64,000 nt of DNA from Neobacillus mesonae (GTDB lineage: Bacteria > Bacillota > Bacilli > Bacillales > Cytobacillaceae), in NCBI RefSeq assembly GCF_023715155.1, contig NZ_JAMBNQ010000014.1, positions 1 to 64,000 on the forward strand. Direction: 5' to 3'. This document shows positions 8,117 through 18,334 of this stretch, piece after piece (the first letter of the stretch is position 1; each line of letters starts with the position of its first letter). A program made the translations under genes and the position numbers. Below the pieces are notes generated by a model that saw only the letters and a program-made list of their open reading frames with translations, was not told the DNA's origin and searched no databases.

Positions 8117-10240
8117 TTAACTTTGCTGGCTTTCTTCAGCTTTTTCCCGTTGTTCCTTTAGGACTGCTTTGCGGGACAAGTTAACACGGCCATGCTTATC
8201 AATTTCAGTAACTTTTACTAAAATCTCGTCTCCAATTTTCACTACATCTTCTACTTTGCCCACACGTTCTTCGGCCAGTTCAGATATATGAACTAAACCA
8301 TCTTTACCATGGAAGATTTCTACAAAGGCGCCAAATTTCTCAATCCGTTTAACTTTACCCAGATACATTTGGCCAACCTCAACCTCACGGACAATATCTT
8401 CAATAATTTTCTTTGCTTTTTGATTCATTTCAGAGTCAGTAGATGCAATGAAAATTGTACCGTCCTGTTCAATATCGATTTTAACCCCTGTTTCCTCAAT
8501 AATTTTATTGATTTGTTTACCGCTTGGACCAATGACATCACGAATCTTGTCCGGATTGATGGCCATTGTTAAAATCTTCGGTGCAAATCGAGAAAGTTCT
8601 TCTCTTGGATTTCCAAGGGTCGAAAGCATATGATCTAAAATCTGCATTCTGCCTTTTTTGGCTTGCTGTAATGCTTCCTCTAGAATTTCACGGGAAAGCC
8701 CCTCAATTTTGATGTCCATTTGAAGTGCCGTAACACCTTTTGCAGTTCCAGCTACTTTAAAGTCCATATCTCCCAAATGATCTTCCATTCCTTGAATATC
8801 AGTAAGAACGGTATAATGTTCGCCAGATTTAACAAGGCCCATTGCAATACCAGCTACAGGTGCTTTGATTGGCACTCCGGCATCCATTAATGCTAATGTG
8901 CTCCCACAAATACTTGCCTGTGAGGTAGAACCATTTGATTCCAATACTTCTGATACAACCCGGATTGTATAAGGAAAGTCTTTTTCAGATGGGATAACCG
9001 GCTCTAAAGCACGCTCTCCAAGTGCACCATGGCCTATTTCACGGCGGCCGGGACCACGGATTGGCCCAGTTTCCCCAACACTAAAGGATGGGAAATTATA
9101 GTGGTGCATCCACCGTTTCTCTTCCTCAATTCCTAGACCATCCAAAATTTGAACGTCTCCCATTGCTCCAAGGGTACAAATACTCAAGGCCTGCGTTTGT
9201 CCTCGTGTAAATAATCCTGAGCCATGTGTACGCGGAAGAATTCCAACCTGTGAGGATAATGGACGGATCTCATCAATTTTACGGCCGTCTGGACGAATTT
9301 TTTCTACTGTAATTAAACGGCGTACTTCATCTTTTACAATCTTATCCATTGTTTGCTTTACTTGTTTTAAGGTATCTTCTTCAGCTGCTTGTTCAACATA
9401 CTTTGCAAATATTTGATCTTTGACTGCTTTAATTGCATCTTCACGTGCATGCTTTTCTTGAACTTGAATAGCCTTGATCATTTCTTCTTCACAAAGTCCC
9501 CGAACTTCAGCTTCCAGCTCTTTGTCAATTTCAAAAAGAGTAACCTGTAATTTTTCTTTCCCAATTTCAGCCACAATTTTTTCTTGGAAGGCAATTAGGC
9601 GTTTAATCTCTTCATGACCAAACATAATGGCTTCTAACATTACTTGTTCTGGAACTTCATTTGCTCCTGCTTCAACCATGTTAATGGCGTCCTTAGTACC
9701 AGCTACTGACAAATGAATATCGCTTTTTTCCGATTGTTCCACAGTCGGATTAATAACAAACTGGTTATCTACCCTGCCGACAACTACACCGGCAATTGGT
9801 CCTTCAAATGGAATATCTGATACACTAAGTGCGAGTGAAGAGCCAAACATGGCTGCCATTTCGGGGGAACAATCTTGGTCCACGCTCATTACCATACTGA
9901 TTACTTGAACCTCGTTCCTGAATCCATCAGCAAAAAGCGGGCGAATCGGCCGGTCTATTAAACGGCTTGCTAAAATAGCCTTCTCACTTGGCCGTCCTTC
10001 ACGTTTAATAAATCCTCCAGGAATTTTTCCTACTGCATATAAACGTTCCTCATAGTTAACGGTTAAAGGAAAAAAGTCTAAGTTCTTTGGTTCCTTCGAA
10101 GCCGTGGCTGTACTTAAAATTGCTGTTTCACCATAGCGGACTAAAACCGCTCCATTGGCCTGTTTAGCAAGCTGTCCGATTTCGACCGTCAGCTTGCGTC
10201 CAGCCCAATCAATGGAATACACATGTTTCTCATGGTCCAT
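8117..10240 (-). CDS. pnp: Polyribonucleotide nucleotidyltransferase (PNPase)
   Basis: PNPase is a phosphorolytic 3'-to-5' exoribonuclease that degrades mRNA as a trimer. The 707-residue protein has two RNase PH domains separated by the helical linker, then a KH domain (about 553-612, [18 protein letters not shown]) and an S1 domain (about 622-690, [29 protein letters not shown]). The motif FTRGQTQAL marks the second PH core. The length matches B. subtilis PnpA (705). It has its own upstream region of about 220 bases after the rpsO terminator, so it is expected to be expressed independently of rpsO. Confidence 0.98.
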   Translation of the reverse strand: MDHEKHVYSIDWAGRKLTVEIGQLAKQANGAVLVRYGETAILSTATASKEPKNLDFFPLTVNYEERLYAVGKIPGGFIKREGRPSEKAILASRLIDRPIRPLFADGFRNEVQVISMVMSVDQDCSPEMAAMFGSSLALSVSDIPFEGPIAGVVVGRVDNQFVINPTVEQSEKSDIHLSVAGTKDAINMVEAGANEVPEQVMLEAIMFGHEEIKRLIAFQEKIVAEIGKEKLQVTLFEIDKELEAEVRGLCEEEMIKAIQVQEKHAREDAIKAVKDQIFAKYVEQAAEEDTLKQVKQTMDKIVKDEVRRLITVEKIRPDGRKIDEIRPLSSQVGILPRTHGSGLFTRGQTQALSICTLGAMGDVQILDGLGIEEEKRWMHHYNFPSFSVGETGPIRGPGRREIGHGALGERALEPVIPSEKDFPYTIRVVSEVLESNGSTSQASICGSTLALMDAGVPIKAPVAGIAMGLVKSGEHYTVLTDIQGMEDHLGDMDFKVAGTAKGVTALQMDIKIEGLSREILEEALQQAKKGRMQILDHMLSTLGNPREELSRFAPKILTMAINPDKIRDVIGPSGKQINKIIEETGVKIDIEQDGTIFIASTDSEMNQKAKKIIEDIVREVEVGQMYLGKVKRIEKFGAFVEIFHGKDGLVHISELAEERVGKVEDVVKIGDEILVKVTEIDKHGRVNLSRKAVLKEQREKAEESQQS

Positions 10241-10423
10241 AATTTTACCCCTCTCATCTAAACATCTTAGAAGGATGATGCGAAAAATTCCGCTAAATCA
10301 TCTAACTAATTAAAAATATAAAAAAAGCCTTAAAAGCTTATGTTATCAATTCAAATTAATATTAGTATGCACAATAAAGCCGAGTCTTAAAAATATGTAT
10401 ATCCTTCTTTTATGTTTTTTTAC

Positions 10424-10451
10424 TAATAAAAAAGCGGGAAAATTCCCGCTT
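10424..10451 (-). terminator. Terminator of rpsO
   Basis: AGCGGGAA and TTCCCGCT form the stem and are followed on the minus strand by TTTTTTATTAG. It lies within 35 bases of the rpsO stop. Confidence 0.92.
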
Positions 10452-10458
10452 CTGTAAA

Positions 10459-10728
10459 CTATCGACGTAGGCCAAGCTTTTTAATTAATACACGATAACG
10501 CTGTACGTCTTTGTTACGAAGGTAAGTTAAAAGATTACGACGCTTACCAACCATTTTCAACAGACCACGACGTGAATGGTGATCCTTCTTATGAACGCGT
10601 AAGTGATCGTTCAATTTATTGATTTGTTCAGTAAGGACAGCGATTTGAACCTCTGCAGATCCAGTATCATTTTCATGAGTTTTAAACTCATTGATGATCT
10701 CGTTTTTACGTTCTTGTGTGATTGCCAT
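10459..10728 (-). CDS. rpsO: 30S ribosomal protein S15
   Basis: S15 binds the central domain of 16S rRNA early in assembly of the small subunit. The 89-residue protein is full length: [15 protein letters not shown], then [46 protein letters not shown] and a C-terminus ending LGLRR. The ATG at 10728 has a strong AGGAGGTG 4-5 bases upstream. The long leader with hairpins (10729-10810) suggests autoregulation by S15. Confidence 0.98.
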   Translation of the reverse strand: MAITQERKNEIINEFKTHENDTGSAEVQIAVLTEQINKLNDHLRVHKKDHHSRRGLLKMVGKRRNLLTYLRNKDVQRYRVLIKKLGLRR

Positions 10729-10810
10729 CCATGTTCACCTCCTAATTTTCCAAATCCCCTGTTACCGAGCAAGCGTCGGTGACTCGACTTGCCAAGCAAA
10801 GGTTATTTTT
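10729..10810 (-). promoter_or_regulatory. Structured rpsO leader, likely S15-responsive
   Basis: Between the candidate promoter and rpsO the minus-strand transcript can form a hairpin ACCGA-loop-TCGGT (10756-10774) next to GGCAAGTCGAGTC. S15 mRNA leaders that bind S15 are known in Geobacillus and Bacillus. The fold here is consistent with one, but I cannot match it to a covariance model by eye. Confidence 0.45.
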
Positions 10811-10816
10811 AGTACG

Positions 10817-10844
10817 TAAATAAGAATACAATGTTTTACGTCAA
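10817..10844 (-). promoter_or_regulatory. Candidate sigma-A promoter of rpsO with inverted repeat in the spacer
   Basis: On the minus strand TTGACG (10839-10844), a 16-base spacer and TATTTA (10817-10822) form a moderate sigma-A promoter. An alternative is TTGCTT with TATTCT at 17 bases. ACGTAAA and TTTACGT flank the spacer as an inverted repeat (10814-10841), which could be an operator or chance. Confidence 0.45.
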
Positions 10845-10890
10845 AAAGCAAGTTTTATCCTTAATAATATCCAAGATATTCTTACTTTAA

Positions 10891-11853
10891 TCAGCCTTTT
10901 TTAGAAGTTTGTCGATTTTCGTTAAAATACTGTAAGGCATTCAGTTTATCTTTTTCAATTTGCTTAACCAGTTCATCAATTCCAGAAAACTTCCGTTCAT
11001 TTCGAAGGTATAGAAGCCATTCGACGACTGTCTCTTCACCATAAATGTCTTGGTTAAAATCGAAGATATAAACTTCAATTGATATTTTTACATTTTCCTT
11101 ATTAAAAGTCGGTCTATAACCAACATTGCAAACACCATTATGCCAAACATCATTCACCTTGATTCTAACAGCATACACACCAACCGGCGGAGTAATATAA
11201 TCATCATTCAACTCGATGTTTGCTGTTGGAAAACCTATTGTTCTCCCTCGTTTATCACCATGTATAACGATTCCAGAAGTCGAATAATACCTGCCTAAAA
11301 GGGATGGAATTTGATCTATTTTTCCTTCCTTAAGCAGATTACGAATTCTTGTTGAGCTTACTTTTTGGTTTCCCTCCATAAACTCTGGCACAACAGAATA
11401 GGTAAATTTTTCTCTTGAATGGAAGGGCAATGTCTCCATATTGCCTTTCCCCATTCGTCCATACGAATAATCAAATCCGGCTGTAACATGTTTTACATTT
11501 AGTCCGATTATATATTGATCAATGAATTCCTGTGGCAGCAGATTAGCAAACTCTTCAGTAAAATGAACAATAAATAAATAGTCAATTCCAAAATGCTCAA
11601 TGACTTTTATTTTTTCTGTTAAGGGAGTAATGTATTGAATAGGCTTTTGCCCTTTTTTCAGCACAACTGACGGATGAGGGTCAAATGTCATTACCGCACT
11701 GCTAAGTCCCTTATCGATCGCCTGTTGTTTAGCTTTTTGAATGACCTGCTGGTGGCCTCGGTGAACTCCATCAAAATATCCAAGAGCCATGGATAGCGGC
11801 GGCAGATTTTGATCCCCTATGTTTAATGGAAACTCTAACATCTTTACTTCCAA
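10891..11853 (-). CDS. ribF: Bifunctional riboflavin kinase / FAD synthetase
   Basis: RibF (RibC in B. subtilis) converts riboflavin to FMN and FMN to FAD. The N-terminal adenylyltransferase has GYFDGVHRGH (25-34) with the HxGH nucleotide-binding motif, and the C-terminal flavokinase domain has GRTIGFPTANI and the C-terminal helices. Length is 320 residues. The start appears to be the TTG at 11851-11853, because AAGGTGAG lies 6 bases upstream; the first ATG (11841) would be 18 bases from this site. It lies 30 bases behind truB. Confidence 0.96.
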   Translation of the reverse strand: MEVKMLEFPLNIGDQNLPPLSMALGYFDGVHRGHQQVIQKAKQQAIDKGLSSAVMTFDPHPSVVLKKGQKPIQYITPLTEKIKVIEHFGIDYLFIVHFTEEFANLLPQEFIDQYIIGLNVKHVTAGFDYSYGRMGKGNMETLPFHSREKFTYSVVPEFMEGNQKVSSTRIRNLLKEGKIDQIPSLLGRYYSTSGIVIHGDKRGRTIGFPTANIELNDDYITPPVGVYAVRIKVNDVWHNGVCNVGYRPTFNKENVKISIEVYIFDFNQDIYGEETVVEWLLYLRNERKFSGIDELVKQIEKDKLNALQYFNENRQTSKKG

Positions 11854-11883
11854 TTGAAACTCACCTTTTCTATTCCGTACCTT

Positions 11884-12804
11884 TTATTCTTGTCCATTCC
11901 TTAAGACCTTGACTGGTTTTAAGAATTCTGGCTTATTTGGATGTTTTGCATATATCGCTAATGCAACTCCATCTTCTGTTTCAGCAATAATAGGTCCGTT
12001 ACAAGTTTTTAAATGTTCGGGTATGGTCAATAAGGCACCATTTTTCACTTTCTCTGCTACTTTATCATTTATTTTTAATTTCGGCAAATAAGAAAGTCCT
12101 GTTTCTAATGGTCTTAATACAGCTTTAATACTCCCCTCTTGTGCCATTTTTTCCACTTCTTCTAATGTAACGCAATCCTTCAATGTAAAGCAGGCTGACT
12201 GAGTTCTTATCAGACTTGACATATGCGCAGGGTATCCCAATTTTTCCCCAATGGTGACGGCTAAAGTTCTGATATAAGTCCCCTTGCTGCAGCTGACTTT
12301 GAACTTAAATCGAATAGGGTCTTCAAACCATTCCTCCCGTTCATCCAGCAGCTGAATCGAATAGATGTTGACTTTTCTGGAAGGCCGTTCTATTTCGATT
12401 CCTTTACGGGCATATTCATAGAGACGGACACCATCGACTTTTACAGCCGAAAACATTGGAGGTGTCTGTTCAATTTCACCAGTCAGCGACTCAAAAACCT
12501 TAAGTATGTCTTTTCGAGAAATCGGCCCTTCAATCGGCTTTTGTTCCACTCTTTCTCCGGAAGCATCTTCCGTTGTCGTGGAAAAACCAATTGTCACTTC
12601 TCCCTCATAAGTTTTTCCTGCATCCGTAATATATTCGGCAATCTTGGTAGCTTTCCCTATACAAATAGGAAGAACGCCGGTAACATCCGGGTCAAGTGTT
12701 CCAGTATGGCCAATTTTCTTTGTTTTTAAGATTTTTCTTAACTTAAAAACACAATCATGACTCGTCATCCCTTTTGGTTTATAAAGAGGCAAAATTCCTT
12801 CCAC
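11884..12804 (-). CDS. truB: tRNA pseudouridine(55) synthase
   Basis: TruB isomerises U55 in the T-loop of tRNAs. The 306-residue protein carries the catalytic Asp38 in GHTGTLDPDVTG and the KVSCSKGTYIRTL motif in the second half. A PUA-like C-terminal region binds the acceptor arm. Translation begins with GTG (12802-12804), 8 bases behind AAGGAG; the overlapping ATG two bases upstream is out of frame. It lies downstream of rbfA behind a terminator-like hairpin, so it may have partial independent expression. Confidence 0.97.
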   Translation of the reverse strand: MEGILPLYKPKGMTSHDCVFKLRKILKTKKIGHTGTLDPDVTGVLPICIGKATKIAEYITDAGKTYEGEVTIGFSTTTEDASGERVEQKPIEGPISRKDILKVFESLTGEIEQTPPMFSAVKVDGVRLYEYARKGIEIERPSRKVNIYSIQLLDEREEWFEDPIRFKFKVSCSKGTYIRTLAVTIGEKLGYPAHMSSLIRTQSACFTLKDCVTLEEVEKMAQEGSIKAVLRPLETGLSYLPKLKINDKVAEKVKNGALLTIPEHLKTCNGPIIAETEDGVALAIYAKHPNKPEFLKPVKVLRNGQE

Positions 12805-12825
12805 ATTTCTAGCTCCTTTCTTCCG

Positions 12826-12860
12826 AAAAAAATGGATAGACGATTTGTCTATCCATTTCC
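12826..12860 (-). terminator. Terminator between rbfA and truB
   Basis: AAATGGATAGAC and GTCTATCCATTT form a 12-bp stem with a 5-base loop and seven T residues on the minus strand. It ends only about 20 bases before truB, so readthrough or a promoter inside rbfA must supply truB. Confidence 0.9.
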
Positions 12861-12872
12861 CGTTATTCTTTT

Positions 12873-13244
12873 CTATTCTTCTTCATTCTTCTCCAGCTGT
12901 TGATCATCTGTATGGAGTTCATGAATAAGGGTTTCAATTCGATTTCCATAATCGATTGATTCATCAAATTCAAATATGATTTCAGGTGTTTTACGCAGAC
13001 GAATACGGTGTCCGATTTCGGATCTAATAAACCCTTTGGCTTTTGCCAGGCCTTTTAATGTATTCTCTTTTTGCTCGTCATCACCCAAAACAGATATAAA
13101 TACTTTGGCTTGTTGAAGATCTCCTGTAACTTGAACGTCTGTCACTGTCACAAAACCAATTCGCGGGTCTTTGATTTTGCGTCCAATGATATCACTTAAT
13201 TCTTTTTTCATTTGCTCTCCAACACGGTTAGGTCTATGGCTCAT
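12873..13244 (-). CDS. rbfA: Ribosome-binding factor A
   Basis: RbfA is a KH-like assembly factor that binds the immature 30S subunit near helix 1 of 16S rRNA and aids its maturation, especially in the cold. The protein has 123 residues, beginning [20 protein letters not shown] and containing [16 protein letters not shown] and [17 protein letters not shown]. The ATG at 13242-13244 follows AGAGGTG by 6 bases; the longer frame would start at a GTG within that site. It lies 17 bases after ylxP in the nusA-infB operon. Confidence 0.97.
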   Translation of the reverse strand: MSHRPNRVGEQMKKELSDIIGRKIKDPRIGFVTVTDVQVTGDLQQAKVFISVLGDDEQKENTLKGLAKAKGFIRSEIGHRIRLRKTPEIIFEFDESIDYGNRIETLIHELHTDDQQLEKNEEE

Positions 13245-13261
13245 TACATTCACCTCTTAAC

Positions 13262-13543
13262 TTAAAGCCATTCAATCTCGGTGATTGTTCTTTCTATTTC
13301 CGGAAATGAGTCAATTAATTTTAATGCGTTTTGTAATTCGTGTTCTGCCCCTGTCCGTGCCTGGGATACTACAGTAATGGCTATTCTTGTTCTTTGCCAT
13401 ACATCATGATAGCCAACCTCAGCCACAGAAACATTAAATCTTTGACGTAAACGAGTGATAATCCGCTGTAATACAGCACGTTTCTCCTTTAATGAATGGG
13501 CATCATAAATGATACATTCACAGTCGGCTGAGCCGATGATCAT
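13262..13543 (-). CDS. ylxP: YlxP, DUF503 family protein
   Basis: A 93-residue protein of the DUF503 family. Visible family features are the N-terminal [22 protein letters not shown] and a C-terminal [15 protein letters not shown]. It is always near infB and rbfA in Bacillales. A link to 30S assembly has been suggested for the family, but no reaction is known. The start overlaps the infB stop by 4 bases, indicating coupling to IF-2 translation. Confidence 0.93.
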   Translation of the reverse strand: MIIGSADCECIIYDAHSLKEKRAVLQRIITRLRQRFNVSVAEVGYHDVWQRTRIAITVVSQARTGAEHELQNALKLIDSFPEIERTITEIEWL

Positions 13544-15834
13544 TTACGTTCCACTTCTTGCATTACATATGCCTCAATGATATCTTCTTCTTTAATATCA
13601 TTATAATTCTTAATTGTTATACCACATTCATATCCTTGTGAGACTTCCTTGGCATCATCTTTGAAACGTTTTAATGCATCGACTTCACCTTCGAAGATGA
13701 CTATTCCATTACGAATGACACGTACACCGCTGTCACGGGTAATCTTACCATCTGTCACATAAGAGCCGGCAATTGTTCCAACTTTTGAAACCTTAAATGT
13801 CTGACGAACTTCAGCTTGACCAATAATTTTTTCTTCAAATTCAGGATCAAGCATCCCTTTCATGGCTGCTTCCATTTCCTCTATCACTTTGTAAATGATG
13901 CGGTGAAGCCGGACATCAACTTTTTCTTCTTCGGCAGCACGTTTGGCGTTAGCATCCGGCCGTACATTAAAGCCGATAACGATTGCGTTTGATGCGGCTG
14001 CAAGGGAAATATCAGATTCATTAATGGCTCCTGTGCCATTATGAATAATTTTAATATTAACGCCTTCTACATCAATTTTATTTAAAGAAGCTGCCAGGGC
14101 CTCTGCAGAACCTTGAACATCTGATTTTAAAATGACATTCAGGTCTTTCATTTCTCCCTGCTTCAATTGTTCAAATAAATTGTCAAGGCTAACGCGGGTC
14201 TTTTCTCCCCGTTGTGCAGCCACTGCGGCTTGAGAACGTGCTTCTCCAACATGACGTGCTGTTTTTTCATCATCAAAAACAACAAACCTATCGCCGGCCT
14301 GCGGTACATCATTAAGACCTGTAATTTCAACTGGAGTAGATGGACCAGCTTCTTTTACACGGCGGCCTTTATCATTAATCATTGCCCGAACACGGCCAAA
14401 TGTATTACCAACCACTATTGGGTCGCTTATTTTTAATGTACCATTTTGAATCAGCAAGGTTGCAACTGAGCCTTTTCCTTTGTCTAAACGGGCTTCGATT
14501 ACTGTACCTATTGCCTTCCGGTTTGGATTTGCTTTTAGTTCTCCTACTTCGCTGACCAATAAAATCATTTCTAATAAGTTGTCGATTCCATCACCATTTT
14601 TAGCTGAAATTGGAACAAAGATGGTATCGCCGCCCCAAGCTTCTGCTACAAGTCCATGCTCAGTAAGCTCCTGCATTACCCGGTCAGGGTTGGCCGCCTC
14701 TTTATCCATTTTATTCACTGCAACAATAATTGGCACCTCAGCAGCTTTCGCATGGTTAATCGCCTCTACTGTCTGAGGCATAACACCATCGTCTGCAGCA
14801 ACCACAAGTACAGTTATATCCGTAATTTGTGCACCGCGTGCCCGCATTGTCGTAAATGCAGCATGCCCAGGTGTATCAAGGAAGGTAATTTTTTTACCAT
14901 TATTGACAACTTGGTAGGCACCAATATGCTGGGTTATTCCCCCTGCTTCCCCTTCAGTAACTTTCGTATTACGAATGGAATCAAGCAATGTTGTTTTACC
15001 ATGGTCAACGTGACCCATAATTGTCACAATTGCTGGTCTTTCCACTAAATCTTCTTGATCATCTTCGGTAAAGTAAACCTCTAAATCAGTGGTATCAACT
15101 CTAATTTCCTCTTCTACTTCTACTCCATATTCACCAGCAATCAATTCAATTGCATCTTTATCTAAATCTTGGTTAATAGTTGCCATTACACCAAGCAAAA
15201 AGAGTTTTTTAATGATTTCTGATGGCTCACGATGCAGTTTTTTAGCAAGTTCTGCTACAGTTAAAGAATCGGTAAAGGTAATTTTTGTTGGAAGTTCTTT
15301 CTCTTTTTTCTTTTGCGGAGCAGCTTGCTGAACATGTGGTTGGTTTTTCCGCTTGTTTTGATTTCTGTTGTGATTATTATTATGAGACTTAGACTTTCCT
15401 TTTCCTCCCTGAAAAGCTTTATTTTCTTTAGACTGATATTCTTGATCGTGTTTTTTGCCTTCTTTATTTTTAGGAGGTGCCGATACCTTTACCTTATTAG
15501 GTGCAGCTAATTTATCATCATCCTCAATGGACTTTGGTCCGGTCTTGCCCGCCGCAACAGGTTTGTTTGCTTGTTTATTTTGACCAGGGCGGTTGTTGGG
15601 ACGTTTCTCATGAGAAGTATTCGCCGTTTTTTGCTGGGTCTGATTTACCTGTTTTTTCTCTCGGGAATTACTTTCAGTTTTATTGTAGGCAGAATCAAGC
15701 TTTTTAATATCTGCTTCTTCTAATGTTGCCATATGGTTTGTTACCTCAATATTCATTTCTTTTAATTTTGTAATGATTTCTTTACTTGAAAGATTATGTT
15801 TTTTCGCATATTCATACACACGTAATTTACTCAT
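13540..15834 (-). CDS. infB: Translation initiation factor IF-2
   Basis: IF-2 is the GTPase that brings formyl-Met-tRNA to the 30S subunit and promotes subunit joining. The 764-residue protein has a short N-terminal IF2N domain (1-50), a charged low-complexity linker rich in Lys, Asn and Gln (about 55-180), a second IF2N domain (about 185-235), then the G domain with GHVDHGKTT (274-282), DTPGH (320-324) and NKMD (about 375). Beta-barrel and C-terminal fMet-tRNA-binding domains follow. It is somewhat longer than B. subtilis IF-2 (716), mainly in the linker. It lies 21 bases after ylxQ. Confidence 0.98.
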   Translation of the reverse strand: MSKLRVYEYAKKHNLSSKEIITKLKEMNIEVTNHMATLEEADIKKLDSAYNKTESNSREKKQVNQTQQKTANTSHEKRPNNRPGQNKQANKPVAAGKTGPKSIEDDDKLAAPNKVKVSAPPKNKEGKKHDQEYQSKENKAFQGGKGKSKSHNNNHNRNQNKRKNQPHVQQAAPQKKKEKELPTKITFTDSLTVAELAKKLHREPSEIIKKLFLLGVMATINQDLDKDAIELIAGEYGVEVEEEIRVDTTDLEVYFTEDDQEDLVERPAIVTIMGHVDHGKTTLLDSIRNTKVTEGEAGGITQHIGAYQVVNNGKKITFLDTPGHAAFTTMRARGAQITDITVLVVAADDGVMPQTVEAINHAKAAEVPIIVAVNKMDKEAANPDRVMQELTEHGLVAEAWGGDTIFVPISAKNGDGIDNLLEMILLVSEVGELKANPNRKAIGTVIEARLDKGKGSVATLLIQNGTLKISDPIVVGNTFGRVRAMINDKGRRVKEAGPSTPVEITGLNDVPQAGDRFVVFDDEKTARHVGEARSQAAVAAQRGEKTRVSLDNLFEQLKQGEMKDLNVILKSDVQGSAEALAASLNKIDVEGVNIKIIHNGTGAINESDISLAAASNAIVIGFNVRPDANAKRAAEEEKVDVRLHRIIYKVIEEMEAAMKGMLDPEFEEKIIGQAEVRQTFKVSKVGTIAGSYVTDGKITRDSGVRVIRNGIVIFEGEVDALKRFKDDAKEVSQGYECGITIKNYNDIKEEDIIEAYVMQEVERK

Positions 15835-15855
15835 TATTTTTCACCCCCGCTAGAA

Positions 15856-16158
15856 TTAATCGAGCAACGATACCAGTTTTTTAGCAAATCCATCATCCAA
15901 CACAGCAACAACCACGCGGGCCTCTTTACCAATCGCTCGACCAAGAAGATGACGGTTTTCAACCATTTTCAATGGGACCATATATGAATTACATTTATCT
16001 GTAATTTTCTTTGCAGTATTTTGAGATGCATCCTTGGATAGTAATATGAGCTTTGCTTTACCGCTCCGAATCTCTTTAATGCTGAGCTCCTCACCCGAAA
16101 TTACTTTTCGTGCCCGATTAGCCAATCCAAGTAATGAAAACCATTGATTTTCTGTCAT
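15856..16158 (-). CDS. ylxQ: L7Ae-family ribosomal-like protein YlxQ
   Basis: A 100-residue L7Ae/L30e/Gadd45-type RNA-binding protein (also called RplGA). The core [16 protein letters not shown], then [19 protein letters not shown] and [16 protein letters not shown] are the family signature. B. subtilis YlxQ belongs to the kink-turn-binding family, but the in vivo target is not settled. It lies 9 bases behind rnpM (ylxR) and 21 bases ahead of infB in the nusA operon. Confidence 0.93.
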   Translation of the reverse strand: MTENQWFSLLGLANRARKVISGEELSIKEIRSGKAKLILLSKDASQNTAKKITDKCNSYMVPLKMVENRHLLGRAIGKEARVVVAVLDDGFAKKLVSLLD

Positions 16159-16167
16159 TTGGTTGAC

Positions 16168-16440
16168 TCAGTTCTCCTTCTCTATTAACTCAAGCAGTTC
16201 TTCATAAATCTCATCCTTCACCGCCGCTTCCAAGTGACTGGATAAGATATTTTTTTTCTTAGCTAATAAAACTGCTTCCTTATCTTTTGAAAGGTATGCT
16301 CCTCTTCCGGATTTCTTTCCGGTTAAATCAATGGAGACATCTCCTTCTTTAGAGCGAACGATGCGAACGAGTTCTTTTTTCGGTTTCATTTCACCCGTAG
16401 CTACACATTTGCGCATTGGAACTTTTCTTTTTGTGTTCAT
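16168..16440 (-). CDS. ylxR: RNase P modulator RnpM (YlxR)
   Basis: A 90-residue basic protein of the YlxR/RnpM family with PMRKCVATGEMKPKKELVRIVR at the N-terminus and GKKSGRGAYLSKDKE in the middle. Recent work in B. subtilis reports that this protein binds the RNase P RNA and modulates its activity. Three in-frame ATG codons stand in a row (16446, 16443, 16440); the third gives the best spacing (7 bases) to GAGGTG and the family length. It lies 17 bases after nusA. Confidence 0.93.
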   Translation of the reverse strand: MNTKRKVPMRKCVATGEMKPKKELVRIVRSKEGDVSIDLTGKKSGRGAYLSKDKEAVLLAKKKNILSSHLEAAVKDEIYEELLELIEKEN

Positions 16441-16457
16441 CATCATTCACCTCGTCC

Positions 16458-17582
16458 TTACTCTAATTCTTCATCATCATAGTCAAAATCAGTGTCGACT
16501 TGATCATCAAACAGCTTGATCATTTCCTCACGCGGGTAAATCCCCAATTCGCGAGCTTCAGATTCTGATTTAATGTCAATTTTCCAGCCGGTTAACTTGG
16601 CTGCAAGGCGGGCATTTTGACCTCTTTTGCCAATTGCTAATGAAAGCTGATAATCAGGAACAACTACTGTAGTTGCCTTCTCCTCTTCCTTAACAATAAC
16701 ATCAAGCACTTTTGAAGGGCTGAGTGCATTGGCAACAAATACAACAGGGTCATCTGACCATTTGACAATATCTATTTTTTCACCCTTTAATTCGTTTACA
16801 ACCGCCTGAACTCTTGCACCTTTAGGTCCTACACAGGAACCAACCGGATCTACCTCAGGATTATCAGAATGGACGGATATTTTTGAGCGATCACCCGCTT
16901 CACGTGCCACGGATTTAATTTCGACCGTGCCGTCGTAAATTTCAGGCACTTCAATTTCAAATAATCGTTTTAATAAACCAGGGTGTGTACGAGAGACAAA
17001 AATTTGCGGACCCTTTGTTGTTTTTTCAACTTTTGTGATAAAAACTTTTATCCGATCATGCGGTTTATATTTCTCATTAGGCATTTGCTCATTTACCGGA
17101 AGTAAAGCCTCAATTTTGCCTAGACTCACATAAATAAATTTCGAATCCAGTCTCTGGACAATACCAGTCATGATATCTTCTTCACGGTCAATAAATTCAG
17201 AATAAATAATTCCTCTTTCTGCCTCTCTGACCCGCTGAGTCACAACCTGTTTAGCTGTTTGTGCTGCAATTCTGCCAAAATCCTTAGGAGTTACTTCCAT
17301 TTCGACGACATCTTCCACCTGATAGTTCGGATTAATGTGTCTGGCATCTTCAATTGAAATTTCAAGCCGTGGATCGAAGACTTCATCTACAACCTCTTTA
17401 CGGGCAAAAACACGCATTGAACCTGTATCTAAATTCAAATCTATTCGTACATTTTGGGCCTGATTAAAATTGCGGCGGTATGCAGATATAAGTGCCGCTT
17501 CAATGGCGTCAATTAGAACATCCCTCGAAATACCTTTTTCTTTTTCCAGCACCATAAGAGCATCTAATAATTCGCTGCTCAT
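16458..17582 (-). CDS. nusA: Transcription termination/antitermination factor NusA
   Basis: NusA binds RNA polymerase, promotes pausing and stimulates intrinsic termination. The 374 residues fit the short Gram-positive form (371 in B. subtilis): an N-terminal polymerase-binding domain, an S1 domain (about 134-200, EDIMTGIVQRLDSKFIYVSLG), two KH domains (GSCVGPKGARVQAVVNELKGE and LAIGKRGQNARLAAKLTGWKIDI) and an acidic C-terminus. It is the second gene of the rimP operon. The operon leader has a promoter followed by an intrinsic terminator, so NusA may control its own synthesis. Confidence 0.98.
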   Translation of the reverse strand: MSSELLDALMVLEKEKGISRDVLIDAIEAALISAYRRNFNQAQNVRIDLNLDTGSMRVFARKEVVDEVFDPRLEISIEDARHINPNYQVEDVVEMEVTPKDFGRIAAQTAKQVVTQRVREAERGIIYSEFIDREEDIMTGIVQRLDSKFIYVSLGKIEALLPVNEQMPNEKYKPHDRIKVFITKVEKTTKGPQIFVSRTHPGLLKRLFEIEVPEIYDGTVEIKSVAREAGDRSKISVHSDNPEVDPVGSCVGPKGARVQAVVNELKGEKIDIVKWSDDPVVFVANALSPSKVLDVIVKEEEKATTVVVPDYQLSLAIGKRGQNARLAAKLTGWKIDIKSESEARELGIYPREEMIKLFDDQVDTDFDYDDEELE

Positions 17583-17622
17583 TTGTTCGTATCCCCCTAA
17601 TCATATTATATTCTACAGTTAA

Positions 17623-18093
17623 TTATGAAAAAGTAACCGCGAGCCTCGCATTTGCTACTTTTTCATAAGGAATTTCGATGGTCTTTTTACGGGTTTTTAT
17701 TTTTATTTCTATTTTTACTATCTGGCCATCAAATTCTTGTAAAATTCCTTCAAAGTTTTTTTCCCCATCAATTGGTTCATACGTTTTAAGAAAAACATTT
17801 TTTCCGATTGCTTTTTCAAAATCCTTTGGTTTTTTTAAAGGTCTTTCTGCTCCGGGAGATGATACTTCAAGGAAATAGTTATGTGGAATCGGGTCAATCT
17901 CATCAAGTTTTTCACTGAGACGTTCACTCACCAATCCGCAATCCTCAATATCAACACCTTTATCTTTATCAATATATACGCGAAGAAACCAGCTTTTTCC
18001 TTCCTTCACATATTCAATTTCTACAAGTTCAATGTCAAGTTCTTGACATATTGGCGCAGCCAGTTCTTCGACCATTTCAGTTACTTTGCTCAT
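17623..18093 (-). CDS. rimP: Ribosome maturation factor RimP
   Basis: RimP assists maturation of the 30S subunit, acting with S12 and S19 incorporation. The 156-residue protein shows the N-terminal KH-like part ([34 protein letters not shown]), the signature [15 protein letters not shown] and a C-terminal SH3-like barrel. It is the first gene of the rimP-nusA-ylxR-ylxQ-infB-ylxP-rbfA operon. Its leader of about 240 bases contains a terminator hairpin and a dispersed repeat. Confidence 0.97.
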   Translation of the reverse strand: MSKVTEMVEELAAPICQELDIELVEIEYVKEGKSWFLRVYIDKDKGVDIEDCGLVSERLSEKLDEIDPIPHNYFLEVSSPGAERPLKKPKDFEKAIGKNVFLKTYEPIDGEKNFEGILQEFDGQIVKIEIKIKTRKKTIEIPYEKVANARLAVTFS

Positions 18094-18153
18094 GTAATAC
18101 CTCCTTTTCCACCCAACTACTATGTACCTGCTGATATTTTTTCAAAGTAACAA

Positions 18154-18245
18154 GAGTAGCGTAAGCGCCTGTTCAAAGGCAGCAGGCACGAGACCAGCTT
18201 TCTTGAGGCTGCGGCTTGCGGCCCCTTAACCCCATGGCGCTTCAG
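18154..18245. repeat. Dispersed GC-rich intergenic repeat, copy R1
   Basis: The block starts with GTAGCGTAAGCGCCTG and ends with CATGGCGCTTC, the inverted terminal signature of the family. The inner part shares the GGC(A/G)CGAGA and CCTTAACC marks with other copies. It lies between the leader terminator and rimP, so it is part of the rimP mRNA leader. Confidence 0.65.
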
Positions 18246-18251
18246 TAACAA

Positions 18252-18300
18252 CAAAAAAACCGTGTAAACACACGAAAGAGTGGGAGGGACCCCACTCTTT
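18252..18300 (-). terminator. Intrinsic terminator in the rimP-nusA leader
   Basis: On the minus strand AAAGAGTGGG and CCCACTCTTT form a 10-bp hairpin (18275-18300). It is followed at once by a second short hairpin CGTGT-loop-ACACG (18261-18274) and seven T residues (18253-18259). It stands behind the candidate rimP promoter and about 160 bases before rimP, so it can end polC transcripts and also attenuate the operon. Confidence 0.85.
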
Positions 18301-18334
18301 AGATACGAGAGTAATCATTAGTATTTCCAATAAA

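Noticed and set aside
10611..10799. Minus-strand frame of 62 codons overlapping rpsO
   Set aside because: Out-of-frame with rpsO and covering its leader; no independent ribosome site or family match.
14656..15048. Plus-strand frame of 130 codons inside infB
   Set aside because: Antisense shadow of the well-conserved IF-2 G domain, as are similar plus-strand frames in polC, smc and fabD.
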